Position numbers and translations under genes: made by a program. DNA of 64,000 nucleotides from Adiantum capillus-veneris. Taxonomy: Eukaryota; Streptophyta; Polypodiopsida; Polypodiales; Pteridaceae. Shown here piece by piece: positions 10,270 through 21,595 of this stretch. The stretch covers positions 78,982,343 through 79,046,342 of the forward strand of contig CM043950.1 in NCBI GenBank assembly GCA_014529385.2, in the 5' to 3' direction. Position 1 is the stretch's first letter, and each line of letters starts with the position of its first letter. The notes under the pieces were generated by a model, which did no database searches, had not been told where the DNA came from, and saw only the letters and a program-made list of their open reading frames with translations.

Positions 10270-13163
10270 AGCTACGCTTCACAATAGTTTACTTTCCTGG
10301 GAAAATTTTTTGTAGAGTTTCCCCTGTAAACTGACCTCTGAACCAATATCAACCTGTCAAATGAACCAAGAAAGCTTCAGATTCTGCTGAAATTTTGGCA
10401 GAGTCTCCTTTGTAAAATGGCTTTGGTGTACTCAAAATAGACCAAAAACATCTCAAAAACCACTGTCTCTCTAACACTATAAGCTGCGGGTAAACCTGTC
10501 CTGCACCTGTACTGTCTCTCACTGTCCTGTAAGCATAGATTGCGACAATGCCTCAACGGCAGTAAAGCAAAGATGCAATCCCAACTGTCTAACTCACAGT
10601 CAATACATCCTAGCTGCCTATCTAGGGATCGCTCCAAGACCTATATCACTGAAAGGATCTCAACATTTGAGAGTCCTCCAGCTCAATAAAACCTCACTCG
10701 ACCCTCAACAAAGGCTGTAGTAAATCTCACAGTACATAGACTTCCCACAAAGTCATACATCCACAAATTTCCCACTGTATGCTGTAACCGCTGTATGGTG
10801 TAACCGCTGCGGTGGTTGTTTGCTGCGTGACTCACAGCCAGCAAACCCTCAATAGACATACATCATCTCTGACAATACATCCCATGTGGAAGTACCTACA
10901 ATGTCAGGATGAAATCTGGAATATTAAGCACCAAACACAAGATACCTGATGAACTAGTGGATGTCTCCTACAGTCTGTGTGTAGATGCGCCCGTGTTGTA
11001 TGTGACACGTCTCCAAGAACTGTGAGCCATCCTTCAATGTGTAGATAGCCACAAATCAGCACTCTAGGAGTGCCGATATCCTCAGCACCTGCAGTCGTAG
11101 GCCGAAACCCCAAATTTGCAGAGTCGGATCTGCAACTGCTGGTGCAACCAAAGTTGGTCCGTGCTGGGAAGTGTGCTATGCGATGCAAAGGGTGCTAGCA
11201 GGTGCATGGCAAAGGGCTAAACCAGGTATGAAGGCCCTGGACAGGTCACTGATAGCGAAAATGTATGCTTAAGACAGTTTTTTAGGCCAAGGGCCCCGGG
11301 GGGCCTCCAAAGTGGGCCAATTGGGATAGCAAGTCAAAGTGTTCGAGATGCTGGTAATGTGCCCCGAAAGGTGGTATTCAAGATTCTCTAGCAGCCGGTC
11401 CAGACGGCTCGTCAAACGGAGCCACGATGTGAAAGATATGCTTGTCAGAAATTAGAAGGCTTTGCAAATCCCGACGGACAGGGCATGTACATACATGTGG
11501 CCAAAACTGGGATCAGTGGATACGCGAGTAAAGCTCGAGCTGTCGATCATGTCGGTCTTTTCGGATTGCCATTCGGAGCTCAGATGGGCGAGTTATGGCT
11601 TGTGGAATATGTGCAGGGGGTCGGGTACGTGCTCACCGGGCCACGTTGGTAGGCTCGTCGACGGGCATGCTTTTAGGCCTCGCTAAGATTCTGGAAAATT
11701 ACATACGACTTGGGGAGTCAGCCAAAATTTGTGGCTCGCAGATCGGAGTCGTGGGCATTGAGATGGGCCCAATTGAAATTGGCAGATAATCATGGCGGAA
11801 GGGGTCGGATGGTTTTCCCCGTTTTGGGATGTGGTATCCGAGGCCACGGTGCCAAATTGTGGAGAGGTGCGAAGATGTCCGAGCTGGCAAGTGGAGCTCC
11901 CATGTGGTATAACTGAAAAAATCATGCAGCAAGTCCAACCGAGTCCGAGCACACTGATGATGTGCAAATCAAATTCTTAAATCCTCTTGCTTACAAGTGG
12001 AAAGGGCAAGGGTGAATGGAAGGTGACATTAGGGGAAAAAAAGAAAGAGAAGATAGCTGGAGTTTGGGGAAAACAAAAGAAAAAGGCTCAAAAGGTAAGG
12101 GAGAGAAAAGAACAGGTTTTTTGGAAAAAAGAAAGGCAAAGGCAGTGGCAGTGGCACCAGCACCAGCACCAGGCGCCACTGCCCAAAAAAAGAATTTTTT
12201 TTCTTTCTTTGCCTTTAAAAAACTAAGAGGAATGGAAGAGAAAAGGAGAGCAGCCGTTTTTCGAAAAGGATGAGGAGGGTTCTTTCTTTTGGCTTGGGAG
12301 AGAAGGAAAAAAGAAAAACGCTTTGCGCGCTCAAGGATGGAAGCGAGCATGGAAGGCAAATCGTCGTGAAGAGGCTCGGAAGGGCGAAAGCTTTGGAGGA
12401 AAAAAAGCCAGCGAGGGCTGCCAAGAGACGCGGCTTCTGTCGAAGTGAAGCTAACAATGGAGTTTTTTGTCGAGGTGTGTGCCGACAAATTCAAGTGGCG
12501 AGGGATGTGTATGCCCCTCAGTACGGATTGGTGATGGCCATGGTGCAACGTAGAGCACGCCATATGAATTTTGTATATGGTGTGTAAAGAAGCTGTCATT
12601 GCCAGTTTTTTGGTGTCGTTTCTCCCCCTTCCCCCCTTGCTTCTTTGCTCGTCTGCAGGGTGTGTGGTGCCTGTGTGTATGAGCGTGTGCGTCCCCCGGG
12701 CCCCCTGTGTGTGTGAGAGAGAAAGAGAGAGAGGTTTTGAGTTGTGGAAGTACAAAAAGCGGGCAAGATCGTTGTGATCGCTGTCTAAGGATTGTGCAGA
12801 GTGTTTGTGCATTGGGTGAAGCGCAAGCGAGGCCCTGCTAGTGTGAATCATATTTTTGAAGGTGTTTTCAACAGGACAGGGGTGCTGTGAATACCCTGAG
12901 CTATATAGGGGCAGCTGTTTGTGTGTCGGGTGTGTTCCCCGTTCCCCCTCTCCACCGTCGAGACCACGTAGTCGAAAATGGCCTGCGCAGAACTTTGTCG
13001 AGCCTAACAGTGGCCGAGATGACCTCAAAATGAAATTCTGAGAACACTAAGCCCTTTGGCCTCTACCACAGGATTTGGGGCCGTCTCTTCGCCTGTCGAA
13101 TCTCACTCCAATCTGAGTAGGTGACTCTAGCTTGCTGCAATGCTGCCCCGAGCCTTGATCTGA
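10270..13163 (-). other. C1 leader between primer site and gag (2.9 kb)
   Basis: No retroelement domain is seen. The gag-proximal part holds two copies of a block (cagagtctcctttgtaa near 10392, gtagagtttcccctgtaa near 10312) and the cctcactcgaccctca block near 10690. All three have counterparts in the leader of the copia element at 1-3119. A splice-acceptor-like TTTTCCCAG/GAAAG (minus strand) ends at 10297, 27 bases before the gag ATG. Together with donors in the LTR this suggests that most of the leader could be an intron. Confidence 0.55.
11135..12953 (-). other. 1.8 kb leader segment present in C1, absent in C2
   Basis: The two family members align on both sides of this segment (C1 ...agtcggatctgca at 11134 and ccgtcgagaccacg at 12954; in C2 these are joined at about 36323). 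The segment is richer in G and C than its surroundings and includes purine-rich runs (12000-12330) and a gagctatatagggg motif near 12898. A 345-codon open frame lies at 11991-13028 on the minus strand, but its translation is low-complexity (Ser/Leu/Phe/His-rich) with no domain I know, so I do not call it a gene. It is either sequence captured by C1 or sequence deleted from C2. Confidence 0.6.
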
Positions 13164-13175
13164 GCTCTGATACCA
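13164..13175 (-). promoter_or_regulatory. C1 primer binding site
   Basis: Minus strand TGGTATCAGAGC, two bases inside the 5' LTR. It matches initiator Met tRNA usage and the same site at 36535-36546 in the sister copy. Confidence 0.9.
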
Positions 13176-13177
13176 GT

Positions 13178-13369
13178 CGAAGGAGTACGAGCGGAAGTCC
13201 GACGTGAGAGAGAGTGCGAGAAGAAGAGCACGACGATATGGTGAACTCGCTCTGCTGTAATGTGTAGAGCATAGTGAGTTCTTATTAGGCTTTAACAAAA
13301 GAATATGTGTACATACCTGGCGGCCCACCCACTTACTTGGGCGACCACATTGGGCTTTATACCCCAACA
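13178..13369 (-). promoter_or_regulatory. C1 5' LTR with TATA box and two splice donors
   Basis: This 192 bp LTR is the same length as the left copy, and its last base pair is changed (CG for TG read on the plus strand). It carries TATAAAG at 13355-13361 (minus strand), close to the LTR edge. A donor with GT at 13336-13335 has CAA/GTAAGT here where the other two LTR copies have CAG/GTAAGT. A second donor, CAG/GTATGT, lies about 20-25 bases further on. Transcription would start shortly after the TATA box, placing both donors early in the transcript. Confidence 0.85.
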
Positions 13370-13374
13370 CGGAT

Positions 13375-14227
13375 GAGGCATGGAAACTCACTAGGGTGTC
13401 AATCCTAATTAAGTGAACTCGAAGAGATGCAACTAATAACTCTACAAGCAAATCAAACGCACTAAAGCTAAGTAATCTGCCTATGTCCTTCTACACAGCT
13501 CTACAGTCATCACGCCTGTTTACCATGCACATCATATCGGATTCACACGAAACTTGAAGGGAAGCTACAGGGGAATATCATAAGCATATCCTATCACTAT
13601 CACAGTATTCTGGATGGGTACAGGGATCGCAATCGTTCGTCTCAAAGTACGCAAAAACAATAGACGGATGATCCTAAAGGGTCATTTTTGGGTCCCTAAA
13701 GCCTCTTCTAGGGTCAAAACAACGTAAAATACACATATAAACACTCAAAATAGCGATTTAAGACCACAACGGTTGCGTTTGATACCTACACCGAATCTTG
13801 AATGCTTACACTTGAATGAAAGAGTAGAGTAAGAAAAACACAATGCAATAAATAAAACTAAATTTGGATTACCGTAGCCACAATAGCGATGATTACAAGT
13901 TGGAACCAAGAGGTCGCTCTCTGTGCGTACAACAATAGTCACTTATCTTCGAAAAGGTAATCCCCCTTTACCACTAACCTTAGTGTATTATATACCTAGG
14001 GCTTTCTAAAGTGGCTGGCGGCCAACTTTTCATGGACCTTTACATACATCATTGGAAAAATTACATCTTTGACTTAGACTTGACATAGACGATTGTCATT
14101 AGGCTTTTACAGGGTTTGATGTATTAAACATCGGAGAAATAATGTGACCACATCCAAACTTTGGCCGGCTGACCCAACGGGCGCCTTGGCTAGGTGGGCA
14201 CTTGTATATTGTTATCACCTCCAAATA
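13375..14227 (-). mobile_element. E2 3' LTR, inner 853 bp
   Basis: It aligns along its length with 23508-24360 of the other E2 LTR, including tatgtccttctacacagc, the gatcgcaatcg palindrome remnant at 13625 and the TATATAAT box (minus strand, near 13990). The outermost TG has become TA at the 14227 end. With 5951-6034 the LTR totals 937 bp, against 939 bp for its partner. Confidence 0.92.
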
Positions 14228-14239
14228 CTCCCCCCTTCC
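14228..14239 (-). promoter_or_regulatory. E2 polypurine tract
   Basis: Minus strand GGAAGGGGGGAG is immediately next to the 3' LTR, as expected for second-strand priming. Confidence 0.8.
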
Positions 14240-16030
14240 TAGCTCGTGTCGTCCCTTGACACGACCATTTGTAGTCTGGTCTTCTTGTTGATGAGACTCC
14301 CCCCTTCCTTGATTGAGTTATATCTGGCATGTTTTGCTTGTTCAAATGGGGTGCCCATTTGCATTTGATTGATGAACATGTATTCTTTGTGATTTGGATT
14401 TTGTGGACGAGGCATTTGTGCATGTTGTTGCACATCTTGCTTTACCTTTCCATTTGTGCAGTTGGTCGATGATACCTGCTTCTTTGGATACTTTGCCTCC
14501 TAGTGAAGTTGACTTTTTATTGGAGCTCTTATCACAAAATGTTTGAGACTTTGACATGTGTGCACTGACATCTCCAATTTGATTTTCTTTGCCACTTTGT
14601 CAATAGAGCTTTGTTGGTATTTTTGAAGATAAGAGCTGTTCTTGTCGAAGCGTAGTTGAGAACAATGTGGCCCCACTTTATCTCTTTGAAGATAATGTAA
14701 CAAATTCTTTATTGGTTTCATTTAATGGAAGGAATATATACAATAGAATAGTGATGGGTGTTTCTAAATTAGGGTCTAAAACCTGAATGACCAAAGGAAA
14801 AAACCCAGTGGGAAAAAATGCCTTTGGTATACGCTCTTATTGGGGTTGAACACTTGGAAGTTGAGTACCTGTTCATGCAAGGTGAGTGCTTGGGAGAAAT
14901 AAAGTAAGAGTGCGTAATGCAAGTGCCAATTATGGGACACTCTATATGTACACAAGAGTTCTTTCAAGAAAATCATGCGGTGTGAAAAATGAGTTGTTGG
15001 GTGCTTCAAGGAACAAATGTAGCACATGTGATATCCAAGGACATCTCAATAGCTTCCACATTTCCAAGAAGGGTTTTTGATGTTGAAGCTTCTCCACTCA
15101 TTACTCACTATGCATAGTGAGTGAGTGTCTTTTGGACTCTCTTCTTCACTTTACCAAACTTTACCAAACTTTTGGACTCTCTTCTTCACTTTACCAAACT
15201 TAAAATACATAGACTTGGACTCTTATGCTCACCTATACCAGCATGAGCGACACAAAATAAATATGCTCAACTCCTCTACCTTGAGTAGTACCTAGAATAG
15301 CTAAGACTCTTAGACCACAGAGAATATTACTTGAAGCTTTGGGACTAATGCCTTGCTCATTTAGTGGCTCAGCTGCCCGACTCTTGACTTTTATGCCATG
15401 TATTTTTAATGGCGACTTGGACTTACCTGTTCATGGCCTGAAACCCAATGCCATAAGTTCTTGAGATTAAGGCCTCTATCATTGCTTTGGTCTTTGGATG
15501 CCACCATCTTTTCAAGTAAGTTGGCATACTTTGACTCCTCTAGCTTCTTTTGTTGCATGGGATGTTCTATAAGGAGGCTCCATTGTTGTACCTTTACTTT
15601 TTCTTCTTTGTGAGCAGTCTGAGTTTTCAACAGTGGTTTTGGGACCCACTTTGTTCTTGCTTCATGAGTTGCTCCATTGACTTGATGGACACTAGGCTTT
15701 TGTATCCATACTTGGCTATTACCATTGTAAAAGCCTTGCTTTTGTAGTAGAAGACGAGGGATCCATTTTGAGGTTGTTTCTCCCTTGGTTGTGCTTAGTC
15801 TCCATTGGCTCTTTGTTGTTGTTGATTGTCTTTGTGTGGGGTCCTTTGCTACTTGGTTGGTCTTAGTGGCTTTTGGTTGAGCAACTACTTTGGGTAACCA
15901 TATTGGGTGTTACCTTCATAGAATCCTTGTGCTTCAAGTAGCTTGACGGAAACCATTCTATTCTTTGTCTTCATTTGGCCTTGTTGGGTAGCTTGATAAA
16001 TCTCTGACTTTGGTACCCATATTTGTTGTA
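14240..16030 (-). other. E2 3' internal region without recognisable coding
   Basis: Translation of the minus strand gives only short frames rich in Lys, Gln and Ser with scattered tryptophan-containing phrases such as IWVPKSEIY near 16000 and similar KYGY/SLV phrases further left. No reverse transcriptase, RNase H or integrase motif appears in any frame I examined. A 36 bp direct duplication (ttttggactctcttcttcac) lies at 15130-15200. This is where pol would be expected in an autonomous gypsy element. Confidence 0.5.
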
Positions 16031-16034
16031 TTGT

Positions 16035-17467
16035 TTACTTCTTTGAAGCTCTTTTCTTTTGCTTCTTCTTTCTCCTAGTTGAGTTGGTCATCTTGTGTTG
16101 AATGCTCGGCTTGTTCTTTGTGGGGTTTCTTTGTAAGGGTGAGAAGTTCCATGCCATTACCTTGGGCTTTTTGGCCCAAACATCATTTGAGGCCACCCAC
16201 CCTGTCGCCTTTTGTTGGTGAGATTGTTCTTGAGAGTGTATCCAAATTGGATCTTTGACTTTAATGTGTTCCTTGGATACCAACACCTGCTTGACATTTC
16301 TTTGCTTCTTCTGGAGACTTTGTTGCGATGGAGATTTAGGTTGCAAAACCTTTTGTTTAGGGATCCATTACATTGTTGAAGATTTTGTTCTTGAAGTAGA
16401 GGCTTTGCTTGATCTTTGATGTGGGCTTGTCGAAGGTAAAACTGACTTGCAAGGATGATCTTCTTCAATGTTTAGTTTGGCCTTAGATTTTTCTGTTGCA
16501 GATTGTTGTGTCTTTTTTGTTGATGTCTCTTGGACCGTCTTTGTTGTTGTTGCCCGAAGAAGATATTCTTCCAACTCTTTGTTAGGACTAGACTTTCTTT
16601 GATCTGATGTGAGTCAACTTTGTTGAAGTTGTCTTTGAACTCCCCATGACTCAGCTTGAGTATTTCCTCCGCTATGTCAAAACTTGGGATTGCTGTTTTG
16701 GCACTGGTGTATACTCTTTCCTCCACTTCTTTAATTGCCGGCTTTCCCATCATTATCCAAGTGCCATATGACATTATATTCTTAGTAGCATAAGGATCAA
16801 TTGCGGCCGAACATGTAACCTTGAGCCCTGTTTGTCCACATAAATTGAATTTGATCAATGTGGGATATTTTTCATCTTTGGCTTCTTCCTCATTCTTCCT
16901 TTGATCTTGAGTTTGTAGAACATCTGTTGATGTGGAGCTTTGCACATCTAATTCTTCCTGTACTTTCAACTCTGCATCATTTGAAGTTAGTTTCTTTGGA
17001 GTAGATGTTGTTGACTCTTTAAGTATGTCAATGATGACATCTCCACATGGTTGTATTGCTCTCCTAGTTTGTGTTTGTGCAACATCCTACATGACATAGC
17101 TATTTGTCCCTCTATTTTCATTCTCACAAATCTCATTAGGATTTCTCAGCACTTTCAACATAAAACATGAAACTAGGTTGTAGCCTTCTTCATCACAAAA
17201 CTTGGTTGGAGTTAGCTCATTTACACATACATCCAAGGTTGCCAATATTTGAGTCCATCCAAATGGCTCAAATAATTGCTCTGTAAAGGGTTCTGGTATG
17301 TAAGCTTCATCGTCCATTGATTTTTCTAGGATGCAATCCTCCTTCACTGAGCTTCCACACTTCGAAGCACCACACATCCAAAGTTCTTGTTTGGTTTGTA
17401 GGCACGCAGGTATCTCTTTCCCATTGACTATAGTAGAGTCAATTTCTTCTAAAGGAGTTCTATTCAC
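16035..17467 (-). pseudogene. E2 post-protease region (MCGAS domain and basic tail)
   Basis: The right part (17087-17467) contains LWMCGASKCGS, an Ile-Leu-Glu-Lys acidic stretch, YIPEPF and ILATLDVC. The same phrases occur in the same order after the protease of E6 (56640-57050: MCGASHCGS, DYISEPF, ILATLDVC). Conservation in two separate elements suggests a real protein domain between protease and the end of the first polyprotein; I cannot name it. Leftward, the frames become Lys/Gln-rich (QQQQRRSKRHQQKRHN near 16520) and frameshifted. In E6 this region leads to reverse transcriptase; here it leads to nothing recognisable. Confidence 0.65.
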
Positions 17468-17559
17468 ATCTCTATAGCTATGGTCTTTATGCTTATTTTT
17501 GTGGTGATCTTTTTATGTCTCAAGTAGATATAGTCATAGCCCCAATCTTGAACCATCTT

Positions 17560-18387
17560 AAGTTGACGCATGAAAGGTCTTCCTAAAATGATATCAAAAT
17601 TGTTCCCTTTTCTATTGCAAATGTATGTTCATATTCAATTCCACAAGAAGTCACAATAATTTTCTCTAAGGATACCCAGAGGTTTTTTCGTGTATCCATC
17701 TGCAAGTTGCAGCTTCATTCTAGTTTTCCTAGGCGCTAGTCTACCCCATTTTTCCCAAATGTCTTTTGTGGCTATGGCTACTCCAGCTCCACTATCAAGT
17801 ATAGCCAATGTTTTAACTCCTTTGTAGTCCACAGGTAAGGTGGTGTTTCCTTCTTCTCCTTTGCAATATTCCCCCACCTTGTTTATTGGCACATGTTTAG
17901 CATTTGCAATTTCTTGTTGAGTTTTGTTTGATTGTTCATTTGAGGGTAGATCTCAAAGAGGTATCTTTAATCCCATCTTCCCCAAATTGTTGCCTACTTC
18001 ATCCCATACATGTTGTCTAATCTTAAGTAGTTCAGATAGAGTAATGGTGCATTGTATTGGAGCTGACATCAACTCTTGCATACTCTTTGTATCCATCATC
18101 TTGGATATGGCTTTCCTCTGAGATGGAACCACTCTAGTCTCTGGGTCTGCCTCATGTTCTCCTATGTATGAGGGTAAGGTCTTCAAGGACTCTGGTTTGC
18201 TTTCAATTGAAACTTCCATCCCTGCATCTCCATTTAGAGATTGAATGTCTCTCTGATAGACTTCATGCCCTGTATTGACCTCAGTTATGGGTGCAGATTG
18301 GAAAGTTGCACATCCATATTTTGCACTTCTAATTGCTTCCCACAATTCATTTGGCCATGGCTCATCTATCTCTGGGATAGGTGCCAT
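17560..18387 (-). pseudogene. E2 protease (retropepsin-like)
   Basis: The frame at 17635-17892 contains VGEYCKGEEGNTTLPVDYKG and the active-site loop TLAILDSGAGVAIATKDIW, with DSGA as the catalytic Asp triad, then MKLQLADGYTKKPLGIL. E6 has close equivalents (SILDSGAGVVIATKETW). The part at 17953-18387 is the low-complexity linker before the protease (PESLKTLPSYIGEHEADPE, also shared with E6). The frame breaks at about 17893-17952 and again after 17635, where the expected GRPFMRQLKMVQDWG end is still readable on the minus strand near 17520-17590. Confidence 0.82.
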
Positions 18388-18390
18388 AAA

Positions 18391-19131
18391 TTATGATCTT
18401 GACCTTGCATCATTAGTGGTGTTGGCCACTACTTGATCATCTAGTTGAATTTCTAGGTTGTTGGTTTCTTGTGTTGCAGTCTTTGCATGCACATCCTTTT
18501 GTGATTCTAGCTCAATGTTTCTTTGAGTTAATGTTTCAACAACCTTTGCCTTATGCATTTCATATCTAGCACTTTTTGGTTTTGTTTCTGGAGGTGCAAT
18601 TGGTGTTTCAGGATCCATCATTGCATGTGCAGTTTTTACCAATTCCTTACACATTTTCAACCTCTCAGTCTCTACCTCAGCATGAGGATATTTCATCCCT
18701 GATTGCTCTAGGGTTTGGTTGGGTTTCAATCTAGCCTCCTATGCTTCTAGTGCAGCATCTAATGGCTCTAGGACTTTTTCTACCAACACAGATCCTCCGG
18801 AAGATGCCTTTCTTGGTTTCTTATCGCTCACCACCGTTTTGTTTTCCCGTTCTTGTTTTAACTGCTCCTTTGTCTCTTGTAATTCTGTTTGTAGTGGAAT
18901 TTGATTTGTAATTATTTTTGCTTTAATTCTGTCTCTTTTGGCTTTCTAGGACTTTCTCCCAGTCCTCACTGACACACTAGTTGTTTCCCCTTGTTTGGGT
19001 TGTTGATCTTTCTCCTCATTAGCTTGGTCCTCATCATTTTCGTTTGCTTGGGCTCTAGTCACTACCTTCACAGGAATTTTGGGTTTTGCCTCTGATCCAC
19101 TTGGAGAAGGTAACACTCCCGCATTATTCAT
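18391..19131 (-). pseudogene. E2 gag C-terminal linker
   Basis: Two stretches (18391-18729 and 18946-19131) in the same frame as the zinc knuckle and protease are rich in Glu, Lys, Gln and Thr (EAKPKIPVKVVTRAQANEND; KMCKELVKTAHAMM). E6 has a corresponding EMCRKMIEIAQSLIENP start at 55370. They form the spacer between nucleocapsid and protease, broken by a stop/frame gap at 18730-18945. Confidence 0.6.
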
Positions 19132-19143
19132 TGTTGTGTTCCC

Positions 19144-19563
19144 CTATTTGTTTGGGTGTTTTGGACAATTAGGAACAACGTGTGTAATGGCACACTCCAA
19201 ACAATATCCAATTATCTCTACACGAGAACAATTTTTGGCCCAATGATTACCTCCACACTTATAGCATGGTCCATCTTGTTGAGTCACTGGTGGCACAATT
19301 AATGGTTGTTCTTGCTTAGCCAGAATGGTCACTGGTCTACGCTCTTGATTGGCTATGAACATCAGAGTGTCCTCATTCAATGAATAGAGTTTTCTTATAG
19401 GTTCTTTCCCTAGCCTAGGTTGTGATATCTTAGCTCTTTGTAAAGCCCTTGATACAACCCTATTTTGAAATAATGGATGATTTGGTAATGGCATTTGTTT
19501 TTCTATTTGATGTCCAAATAGTATCCCCCTTGTGTAGGTTTGATTATAGTAGCACTCACTCAT
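19144..19563 (-). pseudogene. E2 nucleocapsid zinc knuckle region
   Basis: It begins MSECYYNQTYTRG, matched by MEECYYNKGHVRE in E6 at 54780, and ends with a CCHC knuckle GPCYKCGGNHWAKNC. A second Cys/His cluster follows (CLECAITHVVPNC), so the nucleocapsid may have two zinc-binding units. It would bind element RNA for packaging. It remains in frame with the downstream spacer and protease. Confidence 0.85.
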
Positions 19564-19868
19564 CTCATGATTGGTCCATTTTTGCTCAATGGCACACCAT
19601 TTTATTCATTGTGCTACTTGCAGTGATAGCTCATCTAGGTTGGTCATTAATTGAGACATAACCACTTGCCTTGTGTTGGTTTCACTAGATGCTAAAGGAG
19701 CATTATCCATAGTGATCTTTGTATCACCAATTTCCTCGCCATAGGCTTTACAATTGTCAACTAGGTATAACGCTTCTCTTGTGACTTGTTCAAAGGAAGT
19801 ACATCCTTTAAGTGAAAATTTTTCTTGAGAGTTTCATTTTTCAAACCCTCTATGAAGAGAATTGATAA

Positions 19869-21097
19869 TCATTCATCCTGTGGTAACTCGCGTTCTGGAC
19901 ATCTCTCTCTATATTGTTTGAAGCGTTGTGATGCTTCCTTCACTCTCTCATCTTCTTTTTGCTTGAATGCATAGATTTGGGACACTGTGTTATGCTTGAT
20001 TCCCCTTTTAGAGAACTCCACAACAAATTCCTGCAACAGTTGTTCAACATTTGAGAAGGCATTTTTGTCCAACGGTTGGAACCAATTCAATGCTATCCCT
20101 TCCAAGGTTAAGCCAAATCCCTCATACTGTGTATGAAAATAAAATACTTGTTAGGATCTTAACACTTGTTTGAACAAGGATGCATGTACGTATGGATCCC
20201 TTAATCCATCATACTTCTTCTTGACACATTTGGCCAATTGATATGGTCTCATTGGTTCTGGTTCAACCATGTATCTTAGCGTGTTGGGGTCTCTCACAAA
20301 GACATCCCTTGTTCCTTCTTCTCGTCTTGGAGCAAATCCTGGTGGAATCCCCTTTGAGACATGTTTTGGAAATGTTGATCGATTTGTAAGTCTAATTGGT
20401 GGTCTCTTGGTTCCACTCAATGAGGTAGGAGCCACACTCCTGTGAATAGCTATTTTGGATGTTTGAGGTCCACTTGGTTCCATAGTTTCAATGTTAGCTT
20501 CTTGCAAATCAATCTCAAAAAACCCTGGTACGCTTACACTCGATTGAAAGTAGTAAGCAGAGATTGGAGTACCCATGTATGTATATCTTTCTAGCTCAAT
20601 TGGGCTGATAAGTTTGTACTCTCATCCATACTTATCTACCATTAGAACTTGCACTCCCTGGTCATCTGTGTATGTGAAGGCATAGAGGTTCTTGTAGTCT
20701 GTCAACTCTTCAATGATGGAATTTAAACATTTATAGAAGTTGTTTTGATCCCCAATAGGTAACCTATAAAGGCCACTCTCGTGGCTTCATTGGTTTTGAT
20801 GAACCTCACGTTGGGTTTGTTGATTAGAGGATGCTTCTCCTCTAAGTCTCCATCAATCTCCACTTTTGCTCTTCCAAACTCCCACATTTTAGTTGATTGG
20901 TTTGGCTTCCAGTGAGCTACATGATCACTTGACAAATACCCATGAGCCATGCCTTGAGGTTTGGCATGATATGATTGATAAGCCTCATGGTCTTGTCTCA
21001 ACCCTCTTGTTATAGGTGTTGCAGTATTTCTGGCTGTTTGTGTAGGTGGCATAGCTCTGAGTTGAGTGGGAAATCCTAATGATGGATGAGTTGTCAT
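19869..21097 (-). pseudogene. E2 gag, N-terminal and capsid parts
   Basis: The likely start is ATG 21097 (MTTHPSLGFPTQLRAM). The first frame (20723-21097) runs to RVAFIGYLLG, where a frameshift occurs. The next frame (20151-20576) includes the Pro-rich linker and RDVFVRDPNTLRYMVEPEP. The capsid core at 19869-20105 (GIALNWFQPLDKNAFSNVEQ, EFSKRGIKHNTVSQIYAF) matches the retrotransposon gag family and E6 at 54213-54420 (VATWFDCVERRDFESMEEV, EFSQRGIAHNKVSQIHKF). At least two frame breaks make it inactive. Confidence 0.85.
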
Positions 21098-21583
21098 GTT
21101 TAAGCCTCACTCAATACTCTCAAGATGGTCCTTGATAAGAGCACCTTGGATTAATGCACACAATCCCTTTTTGCCCCTGGTCAAGTCTCTAAAAGGTCAG
21201 GCTTTGGTGCCCCACTGACCTTTGGATACTGGTTTTGGGTACCCTAAAAGTTTGTAAATGGGAATCCTAGCAAATTTCACTCTAAAATAAAAACCAGTAT
21301 ATGGGGTAGCTTCCTTATGCAAGGGTAGCTTCCTTATCTCACAAGCTTTCTTCCTAGCTATATGAGACTCAGTTTGGAGTTGTGTGTCAAACGTTAGAGC
21401 AGTTTTGGTAAACTGTACTTGAAACAGCACTCAAAACAGTTTCGGGATCAGGACACAAAAGAGATTTTGTGCTTGTATCTTGGCTTCCAGAGGGTATTTT
21501 TCACTCAAACTTGAGATTTGGGATGTACTCAAGTAGATCTACAAACTTATGAAGTCAAATACCCTCAGTATGTAGAGGTACAC

Positions 21584-21595
21584 CGATCGCGATCG
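21584..21595. promoter_or_regulatory. 12 bp palindrome CGATCGCGATCG, unit 1
   Basis: Perfect self-complementary 12-mer preceded by ggtacac, in the E2 leader. Confidence 0.9.

Larger units (their letters stand above)
6035..13369 (-). mobile_element. Copia element C1, full length, inserted in E2 LTR
   Basis: A 7335 bp element has two 192 bp LTRs (6035-6226 and 13178-13369). Its insertion site is duplicated as TGGAT (6030-6034) and CGGAT (13370-13374). The unbroken E2 LTR at 23422-24360 reads cggat once at the same place, which confirms the site. Primer site and polypurine tract are in place. Gag-pol is broken, so it cannot move by itself. The leader is unusually long at about 2.9 kb. A truncated copy of the same family lies at 33358-36740. 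Confidence 0.95.

Noticed and set aside
12898-12912. GAGCTATATAGGGG as a host gene promoter
   Set aside because: A TATA-like string alone, with no gene downstream on the plus strand, is not enough.
11991-13028. 345-codon open frame on the minus strand
   Set aside because: Low-complexity Ser/Leu/Phe/His-rich translation across purine-rich runs in a retroelement leader, with no domain. Reported only as part of the leader.
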